Source: Loripinus fragilis (taxonomy: Eukaryota; Mollusca; Bivalvia; Lucinida; Lucinidae). From it: a stretch of 64,000 nucleotides of DNA. The position numbers and the translations under genes are program-made. Under the pieces are notes generated by a model, which was given only the letters and a program-made list of their open reading frames with translations, did not search any database and was not told the DNA's origin. The stretch covers positions 28,673,213 through 28,737,212 of the forward strand of contig OZ026519.1 in assembly GCA_964019695.1 (NCBI GenBank), in the 5' to 3' direction. Below, piece by piece: positions 11,868-23,599 of the stretch. The first letter of the stretch is position 1, and every line of letters begins with the position of its first letter.

Positions 11868-12037
11868 AAATAGATCAGCTCAAGAGCGTGAATTGTTGAG
11901 AAATAATTCACTAATTGTCGGTCAATTGTACGATGATAAATCACTCGCGCTGCGCGCTCGTGATTTGATCTTCTTTACAACTGACCTCCAAACAGTAAAT
12001 TATTACTCAACAATTCACTGCTGGAGCTGATCTATTT
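11868..12037. mobile_element. Foldback MITE, AAATAGATCAGCTC ends
   Basis: The arms 'aaatagatcagctcaagagc' then 'gtgaattgttgagaaataat' and, inverted, 'aaatagatcagctccagcag' then 'tgaattgttgagtaataatt' face each other. The tip around 11945 is 'cactcgcgctgcgcgctcgt'. About 170 bp, strongly palindromic, no coding capacity. Confidence 0.85.
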
Positions 12038-12669
12038 CTTAAATGCAAAGTTGTTATGAACTCAATAACATAATATATAACTAAATGTGTAAAACACTAT
12101 TATTGCATAAACAGTCGTGTTGCACGCTTTTAACAGGCATGTTATAACTGACACGACCCATGTATTAACAAGGCATTTCACGTACTGTTTTGCCTTTAAG
12201 TATATGCATTCCGGGGCCGCCACCTTACGATATCAACAGTAACCTAATTTTATTTAGTAGCGCGGAGTATCTTTGCTCTGGAACTGGCGTTTTCATGCTT
12301 TTTGCGCCATTATAGGAACTACAAAAAATGAACTTTCAGATACGTTTTCTCCAAAGTTGATGAGCAACTAAATTGTTATATGCAAAAATAGCGATCAAAC
12401 ATTGTTTTCTGATACATTAATTATGCCCCTGGAGGCTGTTAAAACCATAGCCTTTCAGCCTTGGGTTACAACGCCACCCTCGGTACCCAGCAGATGTTAA
12501 TGCATAGAAAATCATGATTGATCCCTATAGTTTGTTTTCGATTTTAATAATGCATGACAGTATATCACTCCAAAACACAACGTCATTTTACAATATGCTG
12601 TTTTGATTTTCCCCTGGTCCATAACTAACACCTGGTTTTGTTTTGTAGGAATAACAATATAAGAATCAT

Positions 12670-13745
12670 GTCTGTGAGGGTGGGGTTGAATAAATCCGTC
12701 TCGAGGATCACCGTTTTGGCATCAAGAGGTGTTTGAGATATACATATTTATTAACACTTTCAAGCTCTGCTCCATCATAATAGAATGATACATGTATGTT
12801 GTCATGTTATCTACCTCCTTTTCTGAAAACCATTACCTTTGTTTTTTAGTGTTAACCTTCAACTTCAATCTTTTACAATGATTTTCAAGAATATTTAGTC
12901 TTATTTGTAAATTTTCTTTATCATTTGCAAATAAATGTATCACACGGTCGTCAGCATGCAAAAAAGAAAGAGTTTAAGCACATTTCGCACCCTGAAGAAT
13001 ATATTCCCTTTCGATATCATATAAGTACATTGAAAAAGTATGGAGCATAGGCATTCTCCCTTTCTGACCCCAACTACATATAACAGGTGAAATCACAGCA
13101 TACACGATTATCAAACTTTACTCTGACCTTTATATTTGAATAAATTGACCTGATTACATTTAACATTTTTCCATGAACGCCCATTTCCACAAGTTTAAAC
13201 AACAAAATGTCACGCACAATAAGGTCAAAGGCCTTCTATAAAGTCAACAAATGCAGTAAATGATTTATCATTATTATTAATGCAATGTGAAGATAAAATA
13301 TTATCGGTCGTGCCAATGTCTTTTCTAAAACCTGCAAGAGCATCAATATAAACATTATAATGTTCAGCCCAACCATTCAACCTACTGATAAGAATAGAAG
13401 TAAACAGTTAACCAACAACCTTAAGTAATGTAATGCCTCGATCATTTTTCTCGTGTTCGTTGTCCCCCTTTTAAAAATAGGAACAATACCCCAAAGACTA
13501 TGGTAGGACCCAGTCGAAATAATTACATTAAACAATGTACTCGTATGTACGTAAGGCTTCAATAAATAAAAGCCCAAACCTAAAAAATTATTTCTAATTA
13601 GGCCTGGCCCTGCACTCATTGATTGTTTTTAGATTTAGACTGCTTTGTTTATTTCGCCTATTGATATTTCTAAGTTCTTCTCCCGAAACATTGCACGAAA
13701 TTCGCTTTTTGAAATATCAATACTAAACTTAAGTCTTAACTCTTT
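12670..13745 (-). pseudogene. Non-LTR retrotransposon reverse transcriptase, decayed
   Basis: Reading the minus strand from 13745 downwards with several frame changes gives the blocks of an RT domain in the right order. These are 'SIGEINKAV', 'SMSAGPGLIRNNFLGLGFYL' and 'FNVIISTGSYHSLWGIVPIF' (fingers); KKGD; 'NDRGITLLKVVG' and 'LFTSILISRLNGWAEHYNVY'; AGFRKDIGTTDNIL; TAFVDF (the first catalytic Asp block, normally F(V/I)DF.KAFD); a degraded 'GVRQGE' region; and then HADD (canonical YADD) followed by 'RVIHLFANDKENLQIRLNIL' and 'VNTKK'. Last is a thumb-like 'VNKYVYL' near 12730. Such enzymes copy LINE RNA at a nicked target. Stops and frameshifts, and the Tyr-to-His change in YADD, make it non-functional. 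No endonuclease or 3' tail was identified on either side. Confidence 0.85.
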
Positions 13746-13749
13746 TCCC

Positions 13750-14650
13750 TCAGTAGTTTGATCGTTGTAAATATTGGTTGTTACGAAACGCCATCACGTG
13801 TATAAAATGTCATACATATAAGTAGCATCAAACGTGCAATCACCTGTCGTTTTAAACTTTGGAGAAAATTAAGATATGATGCTCAAAATATCGGTAAGGA
13901 ATATTGACACTTAACTTTGAAGGAGACCATTTTTTAGATTTTCAAAAGAAAAGCAATTACCGTTTTGAATATTTCTGTTCATACATACAACATTTATTGT
14001 GGTTGTCTATGTTTTATTCTTGAACAGTTTAAATCAAGTTAACATTTCATTGCCCTTTTCAAATATTCTAACCAAAACTACCAATCTTGAAGCTTATAAC
14101 AATTCTAAAATGAGCCGAAACATGAAAAAATATTACTTTGTTACGTCCCTTCCTAGAATGCCATTTTCTGTCCGTGATGATCGCTATCAAAGCAAACCGT
14201 GCACATGCTGACGAGATACAACGTTTTTTCGGATCGATCTAAGTTGCGACATTATTTCGTGATTATTTGCATGCTGGATAATTTAAATGCTTCTTGTCGT
14301 GTGCGGATTTGTTTAACTTAAAAAAAGAACAGCAAACTGTCGTGGATTACACAGAGTGTTAAAGTTTGGGCCACAACTGGCAGGTTCAACTTTGTATAGA
14401 CATGTTACATGAACTATTAATGACATTCTAAAGTTGGAATAGTTTATGTCGCCATGGTGAATAAAGAATCTGGTTTAAAATGCAAAGCAAAATTTAATGT
14501 CATTTCGACATTAACGTTTCAAAAAGAGTCTCAAATGAAATTGCGTTGTCGGAAATCAGGTTTTATAATGCGATATCATGGGACTATATGATAAATCAAT
14601 GCAACGCTGCTTCATTTACATTTAACTGTCGCCCTTGTACAAGAGAAAAT
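13750..14650. other. Non-coding, nothing recognised
   Basis: AT-rich sequence; no terminal repeats, no recognisable open frame. Confidence 0.4.
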
Positions 14651-14672
14651 ATTCGCAGTTTGCATTGCATAC

Positions 14673-14881
14673 ATGTATAGTGTACATGTATATGCCAGCA
14701 TGCAGTTTCAAGCCACTATCGGCCCGCTCGCCAGCCAAATGCCATTCGGATGGCGTTTCGCTAGCGTTCTCTTAGACGATCACCGGGTAAGCGTGTCTTC
14801 CTCGCAGTACTATGGCTTGGTATTTGGGCTGTTATTTTGGTATTTCCTGGTCATACTCACTTGCTTATTGGGTGATTTCAG
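14673..14881 (+). other. GC-richer open segment with donor-like site, joined to a dispersed repeat
   Basis: From an ATG at 14703 the frame reads MQFQATIGPLASQMPFGW and RFASVLLDDHR up to a good donor-like CGG/GTAAGC (14786-14793). Beyond it the frame stays open into a piece of the dispersed 'ggtatttcctggtcatactc' repeat (about 14830-14870). The higher GC of the first part stands out from the neighbours. It may be a first exon or the head of a repeat; I do not recognise the peptide. Confidence 0.2.
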
Positions 14882-15074
14882 GATAAAACGATAGCGCTGG
14901 TAGTCTGACTTCTATGGACTGCAATAGTCCGGTAGTAAGTATGAACCTTGGTCCGACCTGATACTTTCCCAGAGACCATTCTCCCCCTACCTCTGCTTCT
15001 AATAGCACAATATTCTGTTATTGGGGAACGTATGAACACACTTTCATTTACTGATGTAGATAAATCATGACCTA

Positions 15075-15158
15075 GTCGCGAATTTTAACGTCGCAAATAT
15101 GTCTTTTAACGCTATTCGCGAAAATAAAATTCTCGCTAAAATTTCTGAATTTACAGTA
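15075..15158. mobile_element. Truncated MITE of the 11235-11419 family
   Basis: Contains 'attcgcgaaaataaaattct' and ends 'aaatttctgaatttacagta', matching the right half of the complete copy. Confidence 0.75.
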
Positions 15159-15159
15159 T

Positions 15160-16280
15160 TCGATGGACGATCTCTCAACTGCACTTGCCTATACATTTCT
15201 GTAAAATGTAGCAAAGATTGGCTGCGACCACCATCTCAAGTTATATTTTCTCCAGAAACTCCCTAAATCAAATACTTAATCCAATATCAATATTCATAAA
15301 TAGATGATCGCTCCATTATTCACTCGTATTGTCGACAAAGTGGCATCCACTTCCGTTCTAGAGGCAACACGAAGAAAACAAATTTGTATGGAAATAGTGT
15401 TGATGGCTCGACGTCTGGGATTGGATACTGTGCTACAGTGCTTATGAGTACAATGTTGGCGTTGTGGGTCATATATTCATTTAACACTAACTACCAATAG
15501 AAAATACTTCTAGATGTGATCTGCTGCAGCGTCGCATGGACCTTGATAAGAAGGGTTATCAGGGCTACACTGTTATCTGCATATTATACAGTAAAACCTG
15601 TCAGCTAAACTGTCACTTATTTGGGGGTAACCCATTCAACTGCTTTATAAGCTATGTTATGTTGGGTTAGTTTAAATATGTTTTATTTAAGCTATTAACA
15701 CACATACATGTTTACAGACAAATATAAACAAACCTACAACTCGAAAGCGTGTAGCTACCCGACTTCTGTTGGGTTCTATGGACCCTGGGAATAACTACTA
15801 AAACAACAACATGTATATGTTTTTAACACTTGGAGAAATGTTGGCCTCAAATTGTTTTAGTTGGAAAGAAAGTTGATTTAATGTAATATAAGGTTGCATG
15901 ACAAAAAGTCTGGTAACACGTAAAATAATCATACTTGTACAACACACACTGTAAGTTAAAACCAAGTTGAGCTGCAAACACGTTTGGTGTAAACTTACTT
16001 TTACTTTTCCTCTACGTTTTCACTGTTTGCCAAATTACGAGTCATTTGGCTTCACCAGTGAGATTATGAATAAAAGGAGACACAATTGGGCAGTTCTAAG
16101 GCGCTTGAACCAGGAACCTCGCGCATGCAAAAGGAGTCCGTTCAAACTAGAGTGATTGGGAGTAGTGAAGGCTCTGGTGACCTGCGCAGACGCGTATGCG
16201 ATCAGTAACATAATCGCATGTGCGATCAGTAATATAACCGCATGTACTCTCAGAGCATGTACTGGTCCATATCTCTGCTC
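15160..16280. other. Non-coding, one MITE end
   Basis: At 15588 'tacagtaaaacctgtcagct' matches the terminal repeat of the MITE at 35759-36167, but no partner end was found nearby. Otherwise nothing recognised. Confidence 0.35.
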
Positions 16281-16285
16281 TTCTA

Positions 16286-16535
16286 TATATGAGCCGCAAA
16301 ATAAGATTTTCCTGACCTTTGTCCTCTTTCTTACTTTCAACAATGTGGTATGTGCGACCAGCAAAGGCGCAGTCTGGTCGGAGCATTTTCTAGTCGTTTG
16401 AATATTCTATGAGTGTTAAGCTACTTACCAAACATAATTTGGAGTTTCTAAGCTTAAAAGCAGGCTGTGCATGCTCGTCTGAGTCTATTCACGTCAAAAT
16501 GCCACATGTTGGTTATCTCATGTCGCTTCTCAAAT
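16286..16535. mobile_element. MITE, TATGAGCC..CATG..ATTTCCAACA family, copy 1
   Basis: Ends 'tatatatgagccgc' and, inverted, 'tttgagaagcgacatgagat'. The interior has 'caacaatgtggtatgtgcga', 'ccagcaaaggcgcagtctgg' and, near the right end, 'aaaatgccacatgttgg'. The second copy (56444-56689) is in opposite orientation and shares both ends and the 'VKLLTKH..E..SLK' translated interior. This is a family I recognise as widespread in bivalves (from memory). Confidence 0.7.
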
Positions 16536-16983
16536 ACATGTATCTAATTATCGGTGTAATGTTCTTATTTCTTAAAGAACATTTACGTTAGATAAGTTGG
16601 TAGGTTTTTGATTGAAAGCATTCGGCATGTGCCTGCATATGATAAACGGGACTTTTCCTCCGGTCGGTATTATCAGCTTTATGTAGATGTCGGAGTTCCG
16701 GCTTCCTGAATGTTGAATTCTATGTTTCTCACAGGAAAAGGTGTTTTGGTTGTTTAACCACTTTTTGGGAAACGTTTTTGTGTCGGTTTATAATACATGT
16801 ATTACTTACACATGTAACCTATTCGGGCCAGCACATGTGATTTTGGTACTTTACAGGTAATAAACGCCATTGCGGATGTATTCAGCAAAACTAGGTGTCT
16901 TATAGTTGACATGAGACACATATTTTTGTATTATTCGAGCAGCGAAGGCTTTGGCGCGTCTACGGATATGCGTAAACATGCCT

Positions 16984-17130
16984 AAAAAAAAAAAAAAAAA
17001 AAAAAAAACTCGATTTTTTATGTTTTTCACATTGATTTTCGGCGATAACTTTTTTATTACTAATTTTAGCAAACTGTGTTCGCGATGAAAATTGTAGAGA
17101 AAAATTAGCGCCGATTTCTCCAAGAGGTCC
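16984..17130. repeat. Left arm of a 145-bp inverted pair (poly-A edge)
   Basis: Begins with about 26 A, then 'ctcgattttttatgtttttc' and 'gcaaactgtgttcgcgatga', ending 'ttctccaagaggtccgaag'. Its inverted partner is 17664-17808. The two are close relatives with a few mismatches; the 530 bp between them is mostly unrelated. Confidence 0.85.
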
Positions 17131-17663
17131 GAAGTTTGTGGCACAAACAGATTTTTGTGTACATAGATGAAGATTTTGCAATAAATTGAATTCAGCCAAA
17201 TTTTCTAAGTCTTTTATTGACAGGTAAATTTCGAAGAGGCGTGACAGAAAGGGTTCGTCTCAAAAGAATATTCACAAGGGATGTATATTTAGTTATTTAA
17301 CGGTTGTTTGTAACATAATCCTGCTGTGTGTAGACTCAGAATGTACCGTGCGTATTCAGAATCTACTATGAACATGATTACTTGTAGGTACAGAAGCTGT
17401 GATATCGCATGACGCGCCATTCTTCTCTTATACACGTGCTCCTAAACGGACAGTTTCGAGATGACCCAACTAGCTTAACGCACGGGCGAATCAGGCGCGA
17501 TTTCCAATATATTTGAACAAGCCATCCATCGCCTTTCTTATTGAATCGGGGCGGTGCAATGTAACTTTTTGACTGACATATTTGACTCAGTTTATTTGCG
17601 CTTTGCTTAAAATGCTCAAAGAGTGCATCTATGCGCAGAGTTAATTGCAGCATCTATGATGTT

Positions 17664-17808
17664 GGAACCGCTTGGAGAAGTTGGCGCTAATTTTTCTCTA
17701 CAACTTTCATCGCGAACACAGTTTACTAAAATCAATAATAAAAAAGTTATCGCCGAAAATCAATGTGAAAAACATAAAAAATCGAGTTTTTTTTTTTTTT
17801 TTTTTTTA
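17664..17808. repeat. Right arm of the 145-bp inverted pair (poly-T edge)
   Basis: Reads 'ggaaccgcttggagaagttg', 'catcgcgaacacagtttact', 'catcgcgaacac' and 'aaaaatcgag', then about 22 T. Facing copy of 16984-17130. Together they could be a foldback element or two head-to-head insertions of one repeat. Confidence 0.85.
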
Positions 17809-18247
17809 GCCTGTTGTAAACACCGATTTTGCTATCCCAACGCATTTTGTTACCCAGCAACAAATGCATTAAAAGTCACAAAATGCGGATCCATTGTAAT
17901 GCATGGCAAAACGCGTTTCAGGCGCCGCTTAAACGCATTTTTTAAAAAGGTAACAACAACAAGGGATAGTGAAGATGCCGTGTACAGTATCCACACATGT
18001 TGTAACCATATTTTAATACTAAGCTTAGAACCAAAACAGACTTCGAACCAAATGCCGAAGTAAAGCACCTCGAACAGACTCTAGAACCTAATTGCTACAA
18101 TAAAACAGACCGAACAAAATCGCAAACAAACAGAGCCAAACTCAGAACCGAGTCCCACACTGAACCGATCCTAACACAAACCCAACGGTGAACTGAACTG
18201 TACTTCACACAACTCTGAATCGAACCAGATGCTTTACATCCAACCTG

Positions 18248-18313
18248 CAGCGATCGGTTGAAGGCGTGGTCGATTCCCTAAACGGAATCGACCACGCCTT
18301 CAACCGATCGCTG
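18248..18313. repeat. Perfect 30-bp stem, 6-nt loop hairpin
   Basis: 'cagcgatcggttgaaggcgt' + 'ggtcgattcc', loop 'ctaaac', then the exact reverse complement ending 'ccgatcgctg'. It is GC-rich in an AT-rich region. It sits in a stretch (18060-18450) full of degenerate 'gaacc/gaaca' words; that stretch has no other recognisable identity. Confidence 0.95.
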
Positions 18314-19744
18314 AAAGGAACAAAATATCGAACAACGTATAGATGCCCGGACGGTACGTACGCACGGTATGTAACAACAAGGCTGGTCGTATATGCCCCC
18401 GTTAAGATGGCTCGGGTATGTAAAATGAACTTACCAGGAACCGGACTAAACCAGGAACCAAATAACAAAATGGTTACAAAAGCTGTGGACATTGCATTGA
18501 CATCAACATTATCCCCAATTCAGGCTAAAATGAACCCGCGTTTTGTTACCATTTAACGCATACTTGAATCTCGTGCACTGGCCCATTTGTTTTTTTACTA
18601 TCAGCTAATTCAGATTTCTCATATTTTAACATTTTCCAAGGTACTTTGTACAGTGAAGTGTTCTATAATGGAACCGAACAAACTTTAACACAAATGACTT
18701 TATATGCGATCTCTCGTTCTATCCTTTTTCCATTTAAAATGGGATCTTTTGACCATTTGTTAAATGGAAGTGATTATTTTCTGCAGCTACACTGAGATAG
18801 GACTTTATTATTTTCATATGCAGTTCGGAAGCTAGAACAGCACAAACGAACTTCACAAAATTCTAGAAGTCCATAATTTGACAAAAAACACTTATCAGAA
18901 AGCATTCAAAACTTGGACCATATGTATTATGTATTATGTAGGATTGGCTTTCAATCCGTGACATCGGACCCCAGGGTTCCTGCCCAGTGGTAGGGATTAG
19001 AATATACTGGACCACACTTCTAACGCAAAATCAAACAGAAGCTTTAATATTACATATATTGTTTCATCCCTTGTAACGCAATTTTATCAAAAATTAAAAC
19101 ACTTATTTATGAAAATGAAAGTAGAACTTCATCGGTCAATTATTCCCTTTTAATCATAACCTGATTGGGTGAATGTCTGCCATAACCCCTGACCGGTGCA
19201 ATGATTTCGGCAAGACCTTGTATATTAATTAGAATTACATTCCTGAAACATTTTTGCGTTGGAAGTGTGGGTCAGTATATCTTCATAATGTGTTATGTAT
19301 TGTATCCATTCAATAACATTGTACCCCAGACTAGGGGGTGGGGCTCTATGGCAAAAACTACATCTTGAAAATGTAGTATTTCTGTATGAAATATTTTCAT
19401 ATCAAGATAGAATCTCCTTAGACAGCATTTATACTTGGACCATATGCATATTTGAGGCTTTACATACATTCTGCTGCGTCTGACAATAGGTTCCATACCA
19501 GGGGAGGGGCTAGAGGTCAACACTTATAACTCTTTAAACTCTTGTATTTCAAGTCGTTCAGGAGTTTAGATCTTGACAACCACTGATCAGAACAAACCGT
19601 AACCTGGAGAACCCTGTGACATTGACCCCCGACTTGACCCAAGGATCTATGCCCCGGGGGAGGGGCTAAAGGCCAAAATCTAGTTCAACTTAAAAATAGT
19701 TTCTTTTAATTTTCTTTCATGAAACCTGCTCAAGTAGATAGTTG

Positions 19745-20320
19745 GTCAGTTATCAGTACAACTGCAGCATTGTTGACTACTGAAACTCCATAAACATTGA
19801 CATCTGCAACTTCAGCAACATAGATAAGTGCAACTGAAGGAACATTGGCAACTGCAACTGAGGTAACATTGACAACTTAAACTGAAAAAAACATTGGTAA
19901 CTGCTACTGCAGCATCATTGGCTACTGCAACTGTTGTATCATTGAAAGAAAACAACAGGACTGATAACTGCAATTGCAGCAACATTTGCAACTGCAACAC
20001 CATTTCCCTTTGCAACTGCAGCAACACTGATAAATCCAATTGCAGCATTATTAGCGACTGCAACTGCAGAATTATTTACAGCTGCAACTGCAGCATTATT
20101 TACCAATGTAACTGCAGCATTTTGACAACCGCAACTGCAGAAGTACTGACAACACAAGTTATTACTGCAACTGCAGTATCATTGACAACTACAGGAGTTG
20201 ACCTGCAGCAAGATTAACAGCTGCAACTACAGCAACACTGATAACTGCAACTGCATCATCATTGGAATTTACAACTGCAGCAACTTACATGTAGATAACT
20301 ACAGCTGCACCAAACAAACT
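19745..20320. repeat. Degenerate 24-bp minisatellite (CTGCAACTGCAGCATTATTKAC)
   Basis: About twenty-plus imperfect units built on 'actgcaactgcagcattatt'. The best-preserved part is 19960-20130, where the plus frame gives an eight-residue period such as CNCSIIYS/CNCSIIYQ. Open frames here follow the repeat and are on both strands, so coding is not supported. Confidence 0.85.
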
Positions 20321-20329
20321 TGCAGTGTA

Positions 20330-21395
20330 ACTTACATAGCCAGATACAATCCCTTGCGCATGACTGTCTGTCCATGCTCTGGGGATGAATATGACAACTG
20401 GATGAAAAGGAACTTTGACTTACTGGCTTAGAATATAGCGTTTGGTTATTATAGTTTTATCAAATGTTGACCTTAGTTATGCTTGAATTGAATTTGCACA
20501 CAAAGTGCCTAAAGTATGACCAAATGACAACTGAGCGTCAAATTCTTGATTAATTTTATTTGCCGTCCATTATTTCTTTGCTGCATATTGCAGCATTTTT
20601 GTAATTGTATAGCATATTGCCATATAGTGAGGGATTGACGATGTATATACTGAATGTATATATTATTCAAACAAACGATACTACCGAACAAGATCACAGT
20701 CATACCGTTGCACTGACCGTTTCATGTTTAGGTCACAGACCTGTTATTGTAAGAAGGGCAGTGATTGGCTCAAAAGGTTGGTGGAAGCTCAGCACAACAT
20801 TTAAGTTGTAAAGTGCCTCGTGCTTGGTCAATAATGAAAATACGAGAAAGAAATCATATCTATTAGATGGGTATATGTTTGCTGCTCTTTTGTAAACGAT
20901 ATCTCGCTGCTTTGGTTAATTTAGTTTACTGGTGTTGCTTAGAAAAAGGACCTTGGATTTTGATATTTTTTCAATGAAATTTTCCTCCCATGAAGGGTTC
21001 CCACCTTTGGGGGCCAAAAAGTGGTAAAATATGGCGGTCACCGGGGTAACTCATGTTGTTTATTGATTAAACTAGGTTCAATATGTATTTCTGTGGCAGC
21101 CTCATTGTGATTTATCAGTTGTGAGGACCACATCTTACTTAAAAGTAATACTAGAGGTATATGGAAAAACAGTTACGGGTCTGGGCCCTAAATACTCTTA
21201 CGTTAGTTGATGGATGCGTCGTGTTCCAGGGTATACCAAATAGCAGATCAGGAATTTTAGGACAAATTCTGAGCTTGGATGAAATTATATCGGTGGGTTG
21301 GTGATTGTGCCCCATGTTCTTTATTTCATAGCAGTTAGTTAATTTGATTAGATTGTTTTTTCTGAGATGATGAATGTACATCTAAGTCCAACCAT
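20330..21395. other. Non-coding, nothing recognised
   Basis: No terminal repeats or recognisable open frames. Confidence 0.4.
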
Positions 21396-21454
21396 CAGTG
21401 CCAGGCTGTGACTGCTGTGTTTCTAAGTCGGTGATTCTGTTGATGTTAGTTATC

Positions 21455-21605
21455 ATTTTGTTGTTGTTGTTGTTGTCCCTATTGTATGTGGGAGTTTCAT
21501 GTTTGGTCCTGGTTTATGTGCATTTTTTTGCTATTTCTTGTTTGGAAGCCTACTTGCTGAGGAGAGAGCTTGCTGTTTTCCCAGTGGAGCTAGGTTTATA
21601 CTAGG
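21455..21605 (+). repeat. Dispersed repeat 'tgttgttcctattg..gtgggag' (diverged copy)
   Basis: Carries 'gttgttgtccctattgtatg' + 'tgggagtttcatgtttggtcc', matching the fuller copies at 29875-30080 and 41500-41745. A frame through it gives a Leu/Val-rich peptide, which is a by-product. Confidence 0.5.
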
Positions 21606-22002
21606 CTAGACCTCTTTATCTAAAAATCTATTGGTCGAATAAAAGATATCTGGCCATTTCATTGGATAAGTAATTTGAATGTGACGAAATCCACTTTGCC
21701 GTTTATTATTAGCGACCTCAACGCCAAGGTCGGCGTGATGTGTATGCATAGCGTTGTATGACTGCTATTGTTACCCTGAGTTCTTACTTGGCAATTAATT
21801 TTCTTGTTGGTCGGAAATGGTCATAATTTCTGTATGCTATATTATCGAGCTTCTGGAAAAAGTATTCATCGTGTTTTGCATATTACCAAACACCCATCAA
21901 TTTAATCCCCGCCTATTATCTTTTTTAAAGATCTTAACTCACATGCACATGAAATGTGTTATATTCACAACAGTTACTACAGTTGCTGTTTTATAACTTA
22001 CG

Positions 22003-22291
22003 ACCAGGCCTCGAGGTTATCAAACATTTTTTCATGCTCAACTCAACTTAGCGCGGAATTTCAACTGCTCATAAAAGCTAACATATTGACAAATAAAGAA
22101 GTGCCTTGCTAGAAGTCTTTCAGATGTTGTATTTATCATGCTTATAAATGTTAAAATGCCAACAATTGTTGGCATTTTAACATTTATGAGCAGGATAAAT
22201 CGTGCACGTGAAAAAAGTTTTGTATCCTCGGGGCCAGAACAAGTTTCATGCTCATGTTAGTTGAGCTTAGATTTATAACCTTGAGGCCTGA
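22003..22291. mobile_element. MITE, CCAGGCCTCGAGGTTATAAAAC family, copy 1
   Basis: The left end 'ccaggcctcgaggttatcaa' is inverted at the right ('tcaggcctcaaggttataaa'). Both lead into 'catgctcaact'. The centre is a strong palindrome, 'aatgttaaaatgccaacaat' facing 'attgttggcattttaacatt'. Other copies: 26053-26210, 58339-58582, 63515-63730. Confidence 0.85.
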
Positions 22292-22629
22292 ATTTGAGAT
22301 ATAGAGTGACCACTATATACATACATATACGCTCTCAACTAGGCTTTTACTAAGAGCCTCAAACACAATTATCCGAAGGCCTTGATGGGTTGCTGAATGG
22401 AGATATTAAGTTAGTCTGGCGGATTTGGTTATGTCCTGAAATTAGATGTCTTTAAAACACTGCTGCCAAATTGCTAACAATGCCGTCTAGGAGCAATCAG
22501 TAAATGACTTAATTGGCTGAACTATTTGATAAGGAGCAAAAATATGTCTGCTTGTCATGACCGGTGAAACTGACAAAGTATTCGACAACTCATCATAGGT
22601 TTACCAGCACAACACTGTAAATGTTTTAT

Positions 22630-22680
22630 CATATGTTTTGTATCCTCAAAAGAACCGTCTCTTTTAAGGACACAAAATGT
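22630..22680. repeat. Fragment of the GAACCGTCTC palindromic MITE
   Basis: 'atcctcaaaagaaccgtctc' + 'ttttaaggacacaaaatg' gives a shortened foldback of the 8330-8416 family. Confidence 0.5.
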
Positions 22681-22888
22681 CGGGCCTAATCTGGAGCCAG
22701 AAAAAGATTGACACTTTGAGGCTATTCCTGTGAGATTTTTTTCGAACAAGTTAATTTAGAAAAATAATAGCTGACTACAAAGATCATGAAAACATTCCCA
22801 GCAAGCAAGGCTTAATATTATATCTATCAACTGAACAGCTGTCGTAGCGAGAGAAATGCTAAGGAAACAATGTCATAATCAAATAGTG

Positions 22889-23125
22889 TGTTTAACCTTT
22901 TGTATTCGGGAAACCCTTAAACGAGTACTTTTGCAAACAGTGATGACCCAGATAAAATGCAGCATAATGCTGTATTTCATCAGGGTCTACACTGTTTGTA
23001 AAGGTAAAAAAGATCTTCAGACAAAAAATACAATATTTTTTAATTATACCCTGATACCCCTATGTATGTACAATGGACTATCTCAAGCCAGAATGAGAGA
23101 CTCCATTAGTAAACACAGGGTTAAA
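22889..23125. mobile_element. Foldback MITE, 'gtctacactgtttgc' family
   Basis: The ends 'gtttaacctttt' and, inverted, 'gctttaaccctg' surround a hairpin. One arm is 'acttttgcaaacagtgatga' + 'cccagataaaatgcagca' and the other is 'tgctgtatttcatcagggtc' + 'tacactgtttgtaaaggt'. Related pieces: 507-570, 34917-34970, 35285-35390, 37960-38090 and 24475-24510. Confidence 0.75.
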
Positions 23126-23189
23126 GCAACCACAGTACAGGGCGACTATAAGAGTGGCAAACAGTTTGGATTTTGATCAAGATCCGTAT

Positions 23190-23590
23190 TTCTTTCTTTC
23201 TTTTCTTTCTCTTTATACTGACATACGACCTCGCGGACATTCTAGGCAGGTTGGCGCAGCGTCTGTTAGTACAAGACAGTAAGAAAGGCAGAATTATAGT
23301 ACAGAGGTTTAAACGCATAAAAGTTAAGGATAAAAACAGATGATAGGTTAAGCTAAAATCAGTTAAAAACAAGCATTTTGGGGATATATCGGCGTGAGTG
23401 CTGCAGCTTGCCGACAGCCGCCTTGAAATCATCAATGCTTTGCAAGCATGAAACAGAGTCAGGGAGGAAATGCCATTGAACAATTGCTAAAGGAAAGAAG
23501 ATTTTGTCTTGTCGGATCTGGGTCAAATCTGTATGCAAAGATTTACAGAAGATGACAAAAGTCGCCACAAGCACGGAAAGAGCCAAATGA
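23190..23590 (-). pseudogene. LINE 3' end: ORF2 C-terminal remnant and tail
   Basis: The minus strand reads 'RQDKIFFPLAIVQWHFLP' then 'DSVSCLQSIDDFKAAVGKL' (23359-23530). This is the C-terminal motif of many LINE ORF2 proteins (SFFPRTI.DWN.LP...SL..FK..L). After its end comes a 3' UTR-like stretch with 'aatgtccgcgaggtcgtatg' and an AAAGAAA-rich tail at 23190-23215. Upstream RT motifs are absent, so it is a 5'-truncated insertion. Confidence 0.7.
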
Positions 23591-23599
23591 AAGAGTATT

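Noticed and set aside
16035..16591. Several 60-109-codon frames on both strands
   Set aside because: They overlap the MITE at 16286-16535 and its neighbours; the same peptide words recur at the second MITE copy (56.5 kb).
23121..23483. 120-codon minus-strand frame as a gene
   Set aside because: It is another frame of the LINE 3' end; the LINE-like peptide is in the overlapping frame at 23359-23586.
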